Positions 1 to 12,827 of a stretch of DNA of 64,000 nucleotides are shown one piece after another. The notes under the pieces were generated by a model that saw nothing but the letters and a program-made list of their open reading frames with translations, did not search any database and was not told where the DNA came from. Made by a program: the position numbers and the translations under genes. The stretch lies in assembly GCA_022539475.1 (NCBI GenBank), contig VCMS01000193.1, positions 1 through 64,000 on the forward strand. The letters run 5' to 3'. Positions within the stretch are counted from its first letter, which is position 1. Each line of letters opens with the position of its first letter. The DNA is from Gracilaria domingensis. Taxonomy: Eukaryota > Rhodophyta > Florideophyceae > Gracilariales > Gracilariaceae.

Positions 1-3000
1 CCAGGTCAAAATCCTTCGAAGGAAACCAGACCGTCTTTAGACGTTGGACTCTACCACCATCGGTGTGTACGTCGCCCGTGGATACGGTTCAGGAACAACC
101 GGATCCCGGATCGAGTCATGGTAATGGCCAAGCGAAACTACAAGATATTTGCTGACCTTGGCCTATCCACCCAGTATATGGTGCGTCATCTCTCTGTCTT
201 GGATACAGGTGCTGGCCCCAACTTCATTGTTGAGTCGTTACTACCGCCGGAAGTCCGTTGTCGATCCGCTCTGGACCCGTCATGGACGTGGCAGATGCTA
301 ACAATAACCCGTTACAAACGGCTGGAATGGTTTCACTGATTGTCAGGATTGGTAACTGCATCGAGCAGGTAGAATTCATCGTCTGCAAGACGCTCGCTGC
401 CCCTGTCATTCTAGGGTGTGACTTCTGCGACAGATATGTCGAAGCCATACGACCGCGTGCGCGTGAAGTGGAAATGGAAGATGGTTCGGTTGTACCGATT
501 GTTCGTCGCTCATTACGCCGAGCGTCAGCTAAGCTGGTACCACTACCCGCTCCTCTACAGGATTCCTCACCTCCGAAGGAGTCGCCGAAGCTCCGCGTAG
601 CGCGTGCAATTTCTATTCCGCCAGAATCCCAGGTTTGGGTTGATGTTACTGCCGCACCGCGTGGTTTGCGGGTTGTTCAACCATTGAACTCGTTATACGA
701 GAAGTATCAGGTCGCGTTGGCGAACGGAGTTGTTCAAATCAACAGCGAACACCCCTTTCGGGTTATGTTGGCCAACTTTGGCAAGAAGCCCCAGTATCTG
801 GTGAAGAACCAAGTAATTGGTACTGTCTTACCGCACCCTACGGCGCTTATCCCTACAAAGGTGACTGCCGCCGAGATGCTCGGGCTTGCTGAAGAACGCA
901 CTGGTTGCTTCACCCTAAGGAGGGGGAGGGAGAATCGTCGCGCTCGTCTGCGTCGGACCCGTCCCAGACGGTTGAACACACGAATGACTCGGAAGCTAGG
1001 ACCGTTCCTACGAGTTATGACAAGATTGACCCTATCAAGGAGTTAGAAGAATTGAATCTCGGTCATGTACCGGTTTCACACCGTGAGAAGTTGCGCAACA
1101 TGTTGCGAGAGTTTACACCAATGTGGGATGGTTCCCTCGGAGAGGTTTCAACTACGGAACACCGGATTGACCTCCTGCCGGAGACCAAGCCGATTGCTCA
1201 GCACCCTTACAGGGCAGGCCCGAAAGCACGGGAAGAGGAAGAGTTTCAGATCAACAAAATGCTCCGCGCTGGCGTGATAGAACCGGCTCAGTCGCCGTGG
1301 GCATCTCCAGTTGTACTGGCTCCGAAACCCGACGGGTCCTGGCGCTTTTGTATCGACTATCGTCGCTTGAACGATGTCACCGTCAAAGACGTGTACCCCA
1401 TACCTCGTATGGACGAGTATATCGACTCGCTTGGCGATGCTACTGTTTCTCCACTTTGGATGCAAACTGGGGTTACTGGCAAGTACCAGTTAGACCGGAA
1501 GACCGTGACAAGACCGCGTTTACCTGTCATTCAGGACTATACCGCTTTAAGCGTATGCCGTTCGGGTTAACGAACGCCCCCGCTACGTTTCAGCGTGCTC
1601 TGGACATTTTGTTAGCTCGCTTCAAATGGCGGAGTTGCTTGGTATACCTCGATGACATCATCGTGTTTTCCAACAGTTTGGACGATCACCTCGAACATGT
1701 TCGGGAGATAATGACCGCTTTGCGGGATGCTGGAATTACTCTCAAATTGAGGAAGTGTGAGTTTTTCACTCACTCAGTGAAGTATCTGGGCCATGTCATA
1801 CGTCCAGGACGGTTACTGATCGAGGAAGCTCGCGTGAAGTCCCTCAAAGAGGCGAAGCACCCCACTACACAGACAGAGCTACGCTCCTTTCTAGGGCTAT
1901 GCAACGTTTATAGACGGTTCATTTCTCGCTTCGCGAAGATCGCGGGACCGCTCAACGAACTCCTGAAGAAGGGACAACCGCCCAAATTGGGACCACTTAC
2001 CCCCACGCAAGTGGAGGCCTTCAACTCTCTTAAAGAGGCTGTTACCACGGCACCCGTGTTAGCGTTACCAAAGAACGGGTTGCCGTACACCGTGGATACG
2101 GATTCGAGCGATTACCAAATTGGCTGCGCTCTCTTTCAGACTACACCCGAAGGGGAACGCAAACCAATTGGCTATTGGTCTCGTACACTCAACGTGCACG
2201 AGCGCAATTACTCGGTATCCGAGAAGGAGTGTCTCGCCATGGTATGGGCTTTGCAGACTCTACGACCATATCTTATGGGTGTGCACTTTACCGTCAATAC
2301 GGATCATTCCGCCTTGCGTTGGTTAATGTCAGTCACGGAGCCTTCCGGACGCTTAATGCGTTGGCGTCTTCGGCTTGCCGAGTTTGACTACGAGGTCACC
2401 TATAAGAAGGGTTGTTTAAACGCGCAAGCGGATGCTCTTTCACGTCTAGGAACTGAAGGTGAAGCTTTACCCGTCGATGACGAGGATGAAGATATCCCCT
2501 GTTTCCTCATGGAGGAGGGTGATGAAGACTACGACATCGTGTCGGACGACATCTGTGATGATTTGCTCGTCGCAGACGGTGAAGACCCGGAATCCGGTAC
2601 ATTCGTCCCCATTACTCCAGAAGAGCTGGTGCGGGAACAGCAATCTGACCCGTTCTGTACGAGGATACGCTCCCAAATTAATGGTGGTGCTAACATCCCG
2701 TTCGGGGTCAACACACAAGGTTACCTCGTCAGAGTGGTTCGTTCTACCCCACAGATTGTGGTTCCTCACTCCTTACAAACAAGGGTATTGCATCTCTCGC
2801 ATCACTCGCGGATGGCTTCCCATCCGGGTGCTAAGCGGTTATACACGACACTGCGTCGGGATTTCTACTGGCCCGCGTTAGCGTTGGACTGCTACACCAC
2901 CGTGAAGGCGTGTACACATTGTGCTCGCGAGCGAGTTAAACAGCGTCGCCATGCGAAGAAACTAACACTTTTCCCCGCAAGGGCGCCGTTGGAGTTTATT

Positions 3001-6000
3001 GCCATCGATATACTCGGTGAGTTCTTGCGTACTTCCCGAGGAAATCGGTTCTTACTCGTTATTACGGATAGATTCAGTAAGCTAGTCCGGACAGTTCCGT
3101 TGAAGTCGATTACAGCACGCAGTGTTGCGGAGGCATTCGTTCGCCATTGGGTTATGGTCTACGGTCCCCCGGTCAATCTCCTCTCAGATAATGGTCCGCA
3201 GTTTACTGCACGTTTCTTCCAGGATGTCTGTCGGATACTCGACGTGAAGAATCTCTTCACGACGACGTATCATCCCCAATGCAATGGGCAAGTCGAACGG
3301 TTTAACCGGACAATGCTCTCCGCGTTGCGGGCTTATACTGTTGAACACCCGAAAACTTGGGATCTCTACACGGATACCGTGACGTATGCGTATAATACGC
3401 AAGTTCACAGAGTAACTGGTTTATCGCCCTTTGAGCTCGTGCTCTCACGGACACCACCGCCAGTTGCGGTTGAACCATCAGCAAAGCTGGATACGTCACC
3501 GTCAATACGGGATCACTACTTGCAATGGAAGCAGTGGTTATCCGCAATGGTACCTGTCGCCAGGTCGTCAATGGCGAAAGCACAACACGCTTACAAGCGG
3601 AACTTTGATGCCCGGGTACGGAGACCACTACCGCCACTGAAAGTGGGAAACCTCGCCTTTGTCAGGAAGGAGTACTACAACCCTGAAAAGGAGCGGCGCC
3701 ACAAGCTTTCACCCATCGCTGATGGTCCATACCGCGTTATTAGCGTGAATACGGACACAGTCGTACTGGAAGTTGGCGACGCTCATGAGCGTTTCTCCCG
3801 CGATCGCGTTGTGCAGGGCCCAACCGTGCACACGGAAATAGTTTCAGATTCACAGCAGGAAGCTGGACAGACACAGAACCGAGAATTCTCGTCGCAGAAC
3901 ACTACACCTACTGTGGGGCTTCGCAACCCTGCAAGGGGTCTCGCAGAGGTACCGATTATATCGTCCCAAGCCGAGATATCGGAACATACACCGCTGGTGA
4001 AATCGCGTTTCACGCGTCTATTACACCGTCAACAGACGTGATGACTGCTCCCCGTAACGCTCCACCTAAGGAGGGGGAGGAGGATTCACGCGTCGTCGCG
4101 GAGAGTGAGTCACCGGTGTCGCTACCGTCGCAGCACCGTGATTCACGGGAAGATAATGAAGAGGAGGCGGGTCGCCTCAGGACACCGTCGAAGACGTAGT
4201 TGCTACGGACACCACTGTCAGTGGGAAGGATCACCCGCTGTCGCGTGTTGAGGCCGCGAAGGACGCGCTCCAGTCGGCCGCTGTCGCGCAGAACTCTGCG
4301 GAGGATACACAACCTTCCACGAAGGATCGCGACCTTCAGGAAGGACACCGCACGCAACGAACGGACTCAAGGTTGTCCCAGGATACTGGTATTGCTCACC
4401 CATCTGGGGAATTGTCACAGGAACACGCGCCCATCGTCGCACGGACGCAGGACGCGGAGCATGCTCTCGTTCGCGAAGTTTCCACGGCAAGGCCGGAAGT
4501 TGATCAAGAACACCCGACTTCTCGGCAGAGCAAGGCTACAGCGAAGCTGGATACTGTATCACGGAGTATTCCGGACGCGCAGTCGCCGCACTCCGCCGCT
4601 GACGACCGCCGCAAACCGCCTTCGCAGGCGCGCTGTAGGGTAGTCACGGCAGATCCCGGTATCTTGACACTGCAGAGCAGGAAGAAGAGAAGACGCTCGC
4701 TGAAGCGAAGATCAACACCCCGGTTCGGGTAATGGTAGTGTACCGTTGCACCCAGCTTGGGGAAGTCGCAAGTCGCACGTCATGACGTTTCGCTAAGTCA
4801 TGACGGCGCACCGCTCTTTGGAGATACGGATTACAGCCCTGATTTAGGGAAAACGCACACTGCAGCTGCAGGAGCGCTTGCGCACCACAAATCTTGGGGC
4901 GCGCAGCGCGCCCACACAATGGGCCAATCACAGCTCGTGGCAGTGCCACCACCGCGAAACGTCGCGTGTCGTCACGTGAACCGGCACGTGCCGTGGTGAA
5001 CAATCCGCCTCCGCGTCGCCTTCACCGTCAAGACGGGAACTACCGCGTGAACTAGCCGTTCGCGGACCCGCCGAAGCGGCGAAGCTGCTTGAAGAAGCCC
5101 GGAAACGGGAAACGAACACTCAGCAGAGGGCAAATCCACCGCCGAAGGCGTCAGGAGAAACTCACAGCACCGCTGGTCACGAAGTTACGGCACCGCCGCA
5201 GCGCGCTGACGACCCTTCGCAGGAAGAGCTCGAGCGGGGCGTATACTCGAAAGAGTTCGTCGTAGACCACATCGTGGGACACAGTTGGAATCCGAAGGGG
5301 TATGTTCAGTACCAGGTACGCTGGTATGGCTATCCGCCGTCGCGGGATTCGGACGAACCCGTGGAGCACTTACCCCGATCGAAGATCGTGCAGTACCATC
5401 GTCGAACTAACACGGCGTTGCCGGCTAACCTACATCAAGCGATGGTCGGATAACACACGTCGTTGGAGACGGAGGCGTATCGCGTACCGCGCACGAACGG
5501 TTCTACGAACGACAACACTCAATCGAGGAACACTGCGACAACCTCCAGAGGAGTACTGTACCGCTACTCGCGTGGTGAGGAGACACTCTAGGAAGAAGAG
5601 AGTTGAGTTCAAGATCAGTTATGCCCTCAGGTGAGGAGAAGTTTAGTTGCACTCTGAAGAGGATGAAGTACACTCGGAAGAAGAATGAAGACTCTATGGA
5701 GAGGAATTGTCATTCAGATGCGAAGTTATGAAGAAGGAGTTTCACATGTGACTCTCACCCATGTGGGGTCACTTGGTTGCTCGCATTTTGCGGTTGGAAT
5801 CCGACTCATGTCGTGTCTAATCGCTATTCAATCGTTTTCGATGTTGTTTACCTGTTAGGTTTTTTGTCCAGCTTGCGGGTTCGCTACTACCATAGTGGAC
5901 CGCAATCACGGTTTTTCCCTAGCAGAAGGGTGTACAATTTCCGTGTACATCATGTGTATCTACCGGTTTGATCACCTTTTGCCATTTTCGAGGAGCACCG

Positions 6001-8547
6001 CTCGTTCGTTTGGCTTTCACGTTGAACAGGGTTCGTTCTCGTCAGTGACGGTCTTTGCACGTTTCACGGTTCTCACTGCACGCCACATGCGGCCGAGGTT
6101 CGAAACCGTCACGCATATTGCGGAAGAACCCCGATCTTCATCGGTTATCATCACCTTTGTAAGGGTTCGTCACTCTCGTGGTCGAGGATAGTTTCTGGTT
6201 AACCGATATCTCTGGAGCTTCGTTTGCGCCCGCACTGCGGCCTATCATTCCATCTCACCGTTTGCACGGGTTTTCGAAAGCTTACCGAGACGTTCTCGTG
6301 AGTTCTGCACGGTACGGGACCGGAAGATACACATCTTGTTGAAGGATCATTGTTGTTTTGCGACCCATTTTTATGGTGTCATTTGTTGTCTCAGCCTTGC
6401 TGGTGTGTTTGATTTTGGGTTTCACGAACCCTCTGTGAGGTCTAGTGACTGCCCTCGGTAGAGGTTGAACCTTGATTAAGGTCTAGTACGCCGTCATCCG
6501 GTTGAAAGTTTTCACGGATTACCGGTTTAATTGCTGCTGTCAACGACTTTCGACCACGTCTACTACTGTTCACTCCGTTGTGGAGGCCGTCTTTTACGCT
6601 TCTGCGGTCTCTGGTACAGCCGCACAAGGCGTTGGTATCGATTACCAGTCGTTTCTGGTCTTTTTCGCGGTTCTCCGATGTCGGGTGTATCACCTCTACA
6701 GTACCTTGCGAGGGTCATCTGCAAAAGACCCGTAACTCGGTGAATACTGGCTCGTTTCTTCAACGGTTTTGTACCAGTAGTCACTGGATGTATACAAACA
6801 CTTTGGCGGAAACCGAACGCAATTGTCTTGAAGAACTTTGGAGCTACGGCACCGTTTCGGTTCAACAATCTATTTTTAGACCGCATTTTTGTCAACTGAA
6901 ATGGGTCGGGCTTTCCCACTTAGTGGTGTTCAATCCCAACAGTTTTGTTGTCAAATGAAAGCTCTGATTCTCAGGAGTTCTCCGATGTATCGGGTTTGTT
7001 CAGAGCGTAGCTGGTTCAAAAGTTATGGCGACTACAATTTTTCGGGTATGTCAAATTCCCAATTTCTTTGTGTGAAGTTTCCGAAACGTCGTCGGCAGCG
7101 TTGATTCGACAATGTCGTAACTTCTGAACCCATCTAGAGACTACGTGCCGCTTGATTGCGTGATGTGAGCGACCGTATAACGGGACGGTGGACCTCGGAG
7201 AGGAAGGAATTGGGCAGGAAAGGGTCGCTACTGTACTGGGTGACCTTGGATCGCGCTTGTCGATTCCACAGTGTGGCAACCGCCCCTGAAAGGGAAAATA
7301 GGCGCCTCAGAGAGGTATAGCACCGGAACCCCGGGACAGTGAACGAAGTTCAGGAGGACCGCTCCCGGTCGGGTGTGTCGAGCGTTGCTGCAGCACTGCT
7401 TGGCAGGAAGTCGGCTCGCCGTACTGCGGGCAAGGGCACCGTCAAGGACGTTGGTTGCGCACCCACTAGAGAAGCCCAAACGCATATTGCGCGGGCTCCA
7501 GGACCGTTATTGGGCGTGAATGAAACGCAGTGAACCCCAATCTGGGCGTGCTGCAACCATTTTCACGACGATGTCGGGAACGTTATGGCACGTCGATAGA
7601 CGGTGATCGCAACTTCATAGGAGGTACAGGACGACGCATATAGACCCAGAAACGGGTAAGATGGCGCAAATTCATCACGATCGCTCGCAGATACCGCTCT
7701 TGCGGTTGGATGCACAACGTTGTTGGTTTGTCCGGTGCTTCAACCGTCATGAAGACGTAGTGTTCGCACCTCAGAAGGGGGATATGTAGAGCCACGCTTT
7801 ATGCGGTATTTGCTCGCTTTTGGTGTGAAATCACTGCCCCTGCAGTGCAGTGGAGGTCAAGGACTCTGGTGAGGTTGGCACATCATTGCTGGATGGCTAC
7901 ACACGTGTATGGACGGTTGGCAGCCAACTTTGGGATATTCTAGATATTTATTATTTATTTTAGTTAGCCCGGTTGCACACTTGACAGTGGCACTCTACAC
8001 TACTTAGTAGGTTGAGCTGCACCCATTGTCGGGGAAGTAAACGGAACAACCGAGTGTTCGGCTCTGATGTTTCACCCTTGGTGACCGATATCCTCCTCCC
8101 GGAGAGTCGACACCTTGTGCAGGGTTCATCATCCGCCTCGCGGCATCATTAACACCACTACCGCTTTCGCGTGTTTACTTTGTGTGTGTTTTCTTTATTT
8201 CTGTCCCTGTTATACAGGTAGCACTACTTGGTGTACCGGTGCATACCGTTCGTGGCTCGACACACTCGCGTGGGCTATTACCGCTCTCGCGTGTCATCGC
8301 CACACTCGTGGGTACCGCGTGCTACGCACGTGACGCTACTGCCGACTTGTGTCGTGTGTTCTCTACCGCTGGACGCTTCTTCTTCGCCGCTTCGCTCCCT
8401 CCATTACTTGGGAAGGGTCGACCCCGGTCTTACACCCGGCATTGCCGTGTCGTACCTGTGGGAGCGCTCTACTGCTGTGCTCGCCTCTTGAGAGAGGGTC
8501 TGAACCGCCTTTGCGTGTCTTTCCCCATCGCTGGGTTTTGCACAACA
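1..8547 (+). mobile_element. Ty3/gypsy LTR retrotransposon, 5' part outside window
   Basis: Pol domains appear in the gypsy order. A retropepsin-type aspartic protease (LDTGAG) lies at about 0.1-0.5 kb. Reverse transcriptase lies at about 1.0-2.0 kb, with the YLDD catalytic motif. RNase H spans about 2.1-2.45 kb. Integrase spans about 2.8-3.5 kb, with an HHCC zinc finger and a DDE core (SDNGPQF, HPQCNGQVERFN), followed by a GPY/F-like segment near 3.7 kb. A chromodomain-like segment near 5.25-5.4 kb (QVRWYGYPPSRDSDEP) suggests a chromovirus relative. It is separated from integrase by about 1.4 kb of Ser/Pro/Arg-rich sequence. Gag and the 5' LTR are not in the window. The element looks broken, with a few breaks; the well-preserved motifs suggest a fairly recent but decayed copy. 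The right edge is inferred from where the DUF7869 reading frame resumes. Confidence 0.93.
5640..8547 (+). repeat. Non-coding 3' region of the LTR element, probably containing the 3' LTR
   Basis: About 2.9 kb with no convincing coding sequence lies between the last pol-related segment and the DUF7869 frame. A purine-rich stretch (aagaaggag, about 5731) is followed by a TG dinucleotide (tgtgactctc from 5747). The sequence ...cacaaca ends at 8547, just before the DUF7869 frame. These are candidate polypurine tract and LTR termini. Without the 5' LTR no repeat comparison or target-site duplication can be checked here, so the limits are inference. Confidence 0.45.
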
Positions 8548-10093
8548 GGCTGAGAAGCCAAGAGTTACTACAAAGTTTGCGTTGAGGGGAATTGGTTTGT
8601 GCCTCAACGCTTTCTCCGCGATTACACAGCTCTACCCACGCACAGTAACATCATTTGCAACAGAAGTGGTTTCAAAGGAATCATTCACGTTGCCTTCTGC
8701 AAAAGAAAGCAGCAGGAGAAAGGGTTTCTTGTCTCGCCAATCTATCATAGCGTTGTCCTTTCTACGCAGATACGCTGAGCTCCATGCAATGGCATGTCCG
8801 ACAGGGCGAGGGTCGTCCGAAGAGCGACCACTTTTGTTCTTGCCGATTGCTACCACAACAGCCTCTGTGTTTGACAAATATACCTCCGAATGGAGAGCAG
8901 TCATGGATGCGTACTTCGACGAGAAACCAGTGACGATGAAACGGCCGGAAATGCCATTAGTTAAGAATTCGTTTTGCAAGGTTTGGAAACTGAACTATCC
9001 TACACTTCGGATCATGAAGAAGGGTAGCGATTTTTGTGACACTTGCACGAAACTTCAAAACACTCTGCAGAATAACGCGGACGCATCGACTCAAGACGCA
9101 CTTCGTCAAGCCCTCGGAAAGCACTGTAGAGAGGCTCTAGTCGAATTTAAGTACTACAAGGAAGTTTACGGGCGAGCAAGAACTATGCCAACATCATTGC
9201 ATTTCGTGTTTGATTTTGGGGAAAAAGTCTTACTGCCGCATCTTTTGCGGCAGCCAGGGCAGTTACATTTCGTTACCGGTCTCAAGTTTGATTTCTTCGG
9301 TGTACATGTTAGTAATGTGGGACATACAAACGTGTATGGGCTTCCTGAAAGCCACTGGCCGGGCAACAAGACAACAGATGAGGTGGGATCGATGCTACAT
9401 CACACAATTGAAAGCTTTAAACAGGATCGTACAAATGTCAAAGAGCTCTCCTTTCACGCTGATAATTGTTCAGGACAGAACAAAAACAAATACATGCTTT
9501 TCTACCTGGCCTGGAGGGTGATATCTGGAAGAGAATCTCGAGTAACGCTTCATTTCTTGGTGGCGGGACATACGAAGAACGTCTGTGATGGCGTATTTGG
9601 TCTTGTAAAGAGAAGATTGAAGGAGAGAGATGCTAAAACCCCTGCGGAAATGATGACTGTCATACATGATAGTTCGAACAGTAACAATGTGATACCGTCT
9701 TCTTGAGTAATGTGGACAGAGTGGAAGAAGGTTTTAACTGCATTTTTCTCGGTACCGAGCTCGTTTCGTATAACTAAGTATCATGTCTTTACATTTGACG
9801 CGTCGCACCCGGGTATCATGAAGGCAAAGGCGTTTTCGTCCGACACAGAGCGCGAGTCGTTCACTTTATTGAAGAAAGACGTAAACATTGCTACACTGCT
9901 GACCGCGACTTCTGACGCCAATTTGCATCAGTCAACAGCAGTTTGGAAAGAATTGGGACTGGTTCCCTCTGCGCAAGAAGGAAACAGGAAGAACTATCTC
10001 GTTAAGAGCGTGCTGCAGCGTTTCTACTCAAACGATACCGAACTTGCGCAGGCCTACTTCAACTGCGGCAGTAATTGGGTCCGGAGATATTGA
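8546..10093 (+). pseudogene. DUF7869-family gene (RNase H-like, probably transposon-derived), broken
   Basis: The translation matches the DUF7869 pattern common in animal, plant and algal genomes: a CDTC-type Cys pair (about 9035), LHFVFDFGEK, HADNCSGQNKNK (about 9460), then GHTKNVCDGVFGLVKRR (about 9570-9615). The conserved Asp, Asn and His positions suggest an RNase H-like, DDE-type core; function is unproven and origin from a DNA transposon is likely. One in-frame TGA at 9704-9706 separates the core from a same-frame C-terminal block (SFRITKYHVFTFDAS) running to 10093. The recognisable frame extends upstream of the first in-frame ATG (8789) to about 8546, where the LTR element ends, so the true 5' end is missing. 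It is best read as a gene truncated by insertion; recoding or a misplaced intron at the TGA is less likely. Confidence 0.75.
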
Positions 10094-11454
10094 TAGTGTT
10101 CGGTTCATATCTTGAAACCTGGAGCTCCGTTTCTGACACCGTAAAGTGCCGACGAAAGCGTTTTCAGAGCTCTGTAACTTTGGTCGTGAGGCCCAAATGG
10201 GCCAGAAAGAAAGTTTCATGCGTTTTCTCCGTTTCAGTCATTGTTCCATAGCGAGTAATTAAAGTGGATGTCCTCACACATGTGGTCCGCCCTCCCGGGG
10301 TTTGCCTTATCTGCTTGTCTCTTGGAGGGGCTCCATTGGGAGGCCCAGACCCATGCCTGCGATGGACAGCGAGAGAGAAAGAGAGAGGGAGTCTCCCTCT
10401 ATGTCACTGTCAGGATTATCAAACTTCGCTTCTGCTTCAAAAACTTCTGAACGAATTTCATGCAAACTGCGATAGCAACAACTTTACGTGTACCAAGTAC
10501 TGTAAACTACTTCTGATTTCAACCCGAAGCATCCTAAATGCTTAGATCTGCAAAAAACCACATTGCCTGCTTCTCCATCGAACGCCATCTCTTTGTCCGC
10601 GTGACACGCATGGCGCCCAAGACGTGTTCACGAACAAAGATGCAGAATGATACAAAATTGACATACGGGGGTAAATTACCAGTGGTAACCACTTCCACCG
10701 TGTTGCCACTTCTGTCATGGCCGACTAAATTTGCGAACAATGGTCAACCTCTCTGGTTTGACACTCACGTCTGGAGATACTGGCAGATGTCTTGGAACGC
10801 ATTCTTCATTGCCACAATGCTGAGTGAAAGTTAATGTGTTTTTTGATTACAACTAACCTTGGTATTTCTCAAATCCATAAACTCTACCAAATTGCTTGCC
10901 TTCTCTCGAGCGTGCAAACGGGGCATAATATACCATAACAATATAACACAGGCAGCGATCCTCGGACTGTGGTTCTTTTGATTACAACAAAGACTGAATA
11001 TGCTCATCATGCGGGGATCAAACTTCAGGGGGGGGTGGGGCGGGCGGTGTATGTTCACTCCACGGACAGTGGTGCGAAGTTGAAACACACACGCCCGTTT
11101 TGGCCAGTGATAGGAACGACTCAAACACAAATGGACAAACTCCTCTCTCTAACAGAGAGTCTACGCCAGTTTACCCTTTCGTAGCTCAAAGAGTCTGCGA
11201 AAGGGTAAACTCTTGCAAGAATATACAAACGGGGCACAGTGGTGCGGGCCCCGCAAAAATACTGCGTTTCCAAAGCCGTAACTTACGCCTGCTTTTGATC
11301 ATGAGCTTCCGCTGAACCATATGTTAGCGTATCAGTCCGTGCGATGGGAGTTCCAGAACCACTTGAACGAAGGAAACCTGGCTACGGACCAACAGAGATA
11401 GCATACGCGTGTATAGTGGATCGCGGATATATCGAAAGTTAGAATGCATAACAA
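10094..11454. other. Non-coding gap with a GA-rich patch and a strong hairpin
   Basis: No supported gene. There is a short GA-rich tract near 10367-10395, a G-rich stretch at 11030-11045, and two near-repeats of caaacggggca (about 10914 and 11227). Two copies of cagtggtgcg (about 11068 and 11236) suggest degraded repeat material. Confidence 0.5.
11168..11211. repeat. Perfect 14-bp inverted repeat (hairpin), 16-nt loop
   Basis: Left arm 11168-11181 (agtttaccctttcg) is exactly complementary to right arm 11198-11211. It lies in the gap downstream of the minus-strand PQ-loop gene. Possible roles are a transcript-end structure, a small-RNA hairpin or the remnant of a foldback element. The pairing is seen in sequence; the role is unknown. 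Confidence 0.7.
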
Positions 11455-12330
11455 CTAGGGCTCTGATTCGACCATCAAGGGTACCCGATCTGTAGGCTCA
11501 TCATGCGAAACATTACCGTTAACTTTGTGAACCACGTTCTCGACCTTACCAGACTTTGGACCGCTTTCCAAATCTTCATGTGCTGTCTTCAGTTTAACCA
11601 CATCCATATCTGTATGGTCGGGGTAGAAACACAAATGTTGCGCGATGAAGTAAAAGTCAAACATGAGCGACTCGACGGCAAGTGCAGTCTTAGCCATGTT
11701 GCTTGTGAACGGCGCCAAGTTACCCATCATTACGCAACGAACAACCTGCTGCGCCATACTGAACACACCCCCGACAACGTCACACAGAATCATTGAAAAA
11801 CTCCAGCCCACAGTGCTGGTTCGACTGTAGTTGAGATAAACCTGGGGGAAATGCTTAACAATGCTTGACACAACTTTTACTCCACCAGCAACTCGAAGGT
11901 AACTGTACCAGTCTAGTTTTCGAAGTACGCAGCCCAACAACCCCACGAAAACTGCTATTTGTGCTATAGCCGCCGGAATCGTAGTATATCGCTTCGGTGG
12001 CGTACGTGGTGGATATATGAACAGCTGCGAAACCAGAGCGCAACACATGATAGCCCCATGAAGCGCGAACAAAACATCGTTCACCTCTACTTGTGGCGGG
12101 TAGCCCGTTGCACGCTTATATGATTCACCGACGGAATGATCGAAGAATGAAGCAAAAGTGTAGATAGCATACGATACGAAACCGACAATATTAATTGCCA
12201 TGAAGTCTGGTGAAAGTCCAGCTGTTGTCTTTCGCTTATAGTTGAGAAGAACCTGCGGCCAGAAGCTCGCTGACCACGCAAAGAAATATATCCATCCAAA
12301 CAACGAATGAAAGAATTGAAGCACGCCCAT
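11455..12330 (-). CDS. Cystinosin-like PQ-loop transporter (copy A)
   Basis: About 291 residues with the cystinosin (CTNS) layout: seven predicted membrane segments and two PQ-loops, FWPQVLLNYKRKT near residue 25 and HFPQVYLNYSRTSTVGWS in the second half. It ends in the family's helix with FIAQHLCFYPDHTD. Known members export cystine from lysosomes or vacuoles in symport with protons; that role is inferred here. The reading frame is open upstream to 12588. I chose the ATG at 12330 because MGVLQFFHSLFGWIYFF aligns with the start of the paralogue at 15344, and the extra 86 residues look like leader sequence. The C-terminal tail is acidic and short. It is divergent from the BtuF-like gene, with a gap of about 500 bp. 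Confidence 0.9.
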   Translation of the reverse strand: MGVLQFFHSLFGWIYFFAWSASFWPQVLLNYKRKTTAGLSPDFMAINIVGFVSYAIYTFASFFDHSVGESYKRATGYPPQVEVNDVLFALHGAIMCCALVSQLFIYPPRTPPKRYTTIPAAIAQIAVFVGLLGCVLRKLDWYSYLRVAGGVKVVSSIVKHFPQVYLNYSRTSTVGWSFSMILCDVVGGVFSMAQQVVRCVMMGNLAPFTSNMAKTALAVESLMFDFYFIAQHLCFYPDHTDMDVVKLKTAHEDLESGPKSGKVENVVHKVNGNVSHDEPTDRVPLMVESEP

Positions 12331-12827
12331 AGCGTCGCTGGTGACCGAACTCTCAAGATGGCTGGCAAACAAGACGCCTCCGAACGGTGAGGAGGAGGAC
12401 TCTTCGCTTGGAAGCTCACTATTGGTGTGGAGTCTTTGGCTGCTGTCGAATCGACAGTCGAGCAGCAAGGTAGTCCCCAATGGAGAGCGCTCAATCGCTT
12501 GTTTCGGACTTCCGAAACTTTGAACCAATGGAAATGATTGAATTTGGACGTCCAAAATGACGCTTCTCGCTTCTTTCATGACTGCCAACAGTACTCAGCA
12601 TAATTTGCTGCATGCGTGGCACTGAGCGAATTGGGTGTCGGAGATGGAACAATGTTCCATGTCATGAGCTCATCCTGCCGTCGCAAGATAACTCTAGGTG
12701 GAGGTAATGTATCTCTGAAAAAGCGGTGACATCCGTTTGATTCATGGGATCTGCATCTGTGTCCTCCCGTTCTTGGAAGCATAAAAGTGAGGGGCAAGAG
12801 TCGTATTCTTGTCTTGAAAACGGCTAG
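12331..12827. promoter_or_regulatory. Divergent promoter region between the PQ-loop gene and the BtuF-like gene
   Basis: This gap of about 500 bp separates two head-to-head genes. A TATA-like cataaaag at about 12780-12787 lies some 40 bp upstream of the ATG of the plus-strand gene. No clear TATA was seen for the minus-strand gene. Confidence 0.4.

Noticed and set aside
6080-6110. GGTTCGAAACC-like sequence resembling a tRNA B-box
   Set aside because: No A-box at the right distance and no cloverleaf; lies in the LTR-element tail. No convincing tRNA was found anywhere in the window.
12331-12588. N-terminal extension of the PQ-loop gene
   Set aside because: The paralogue starts at the equivalent of 12330, and the extra 86 residues show no domain or clear targeting signal.
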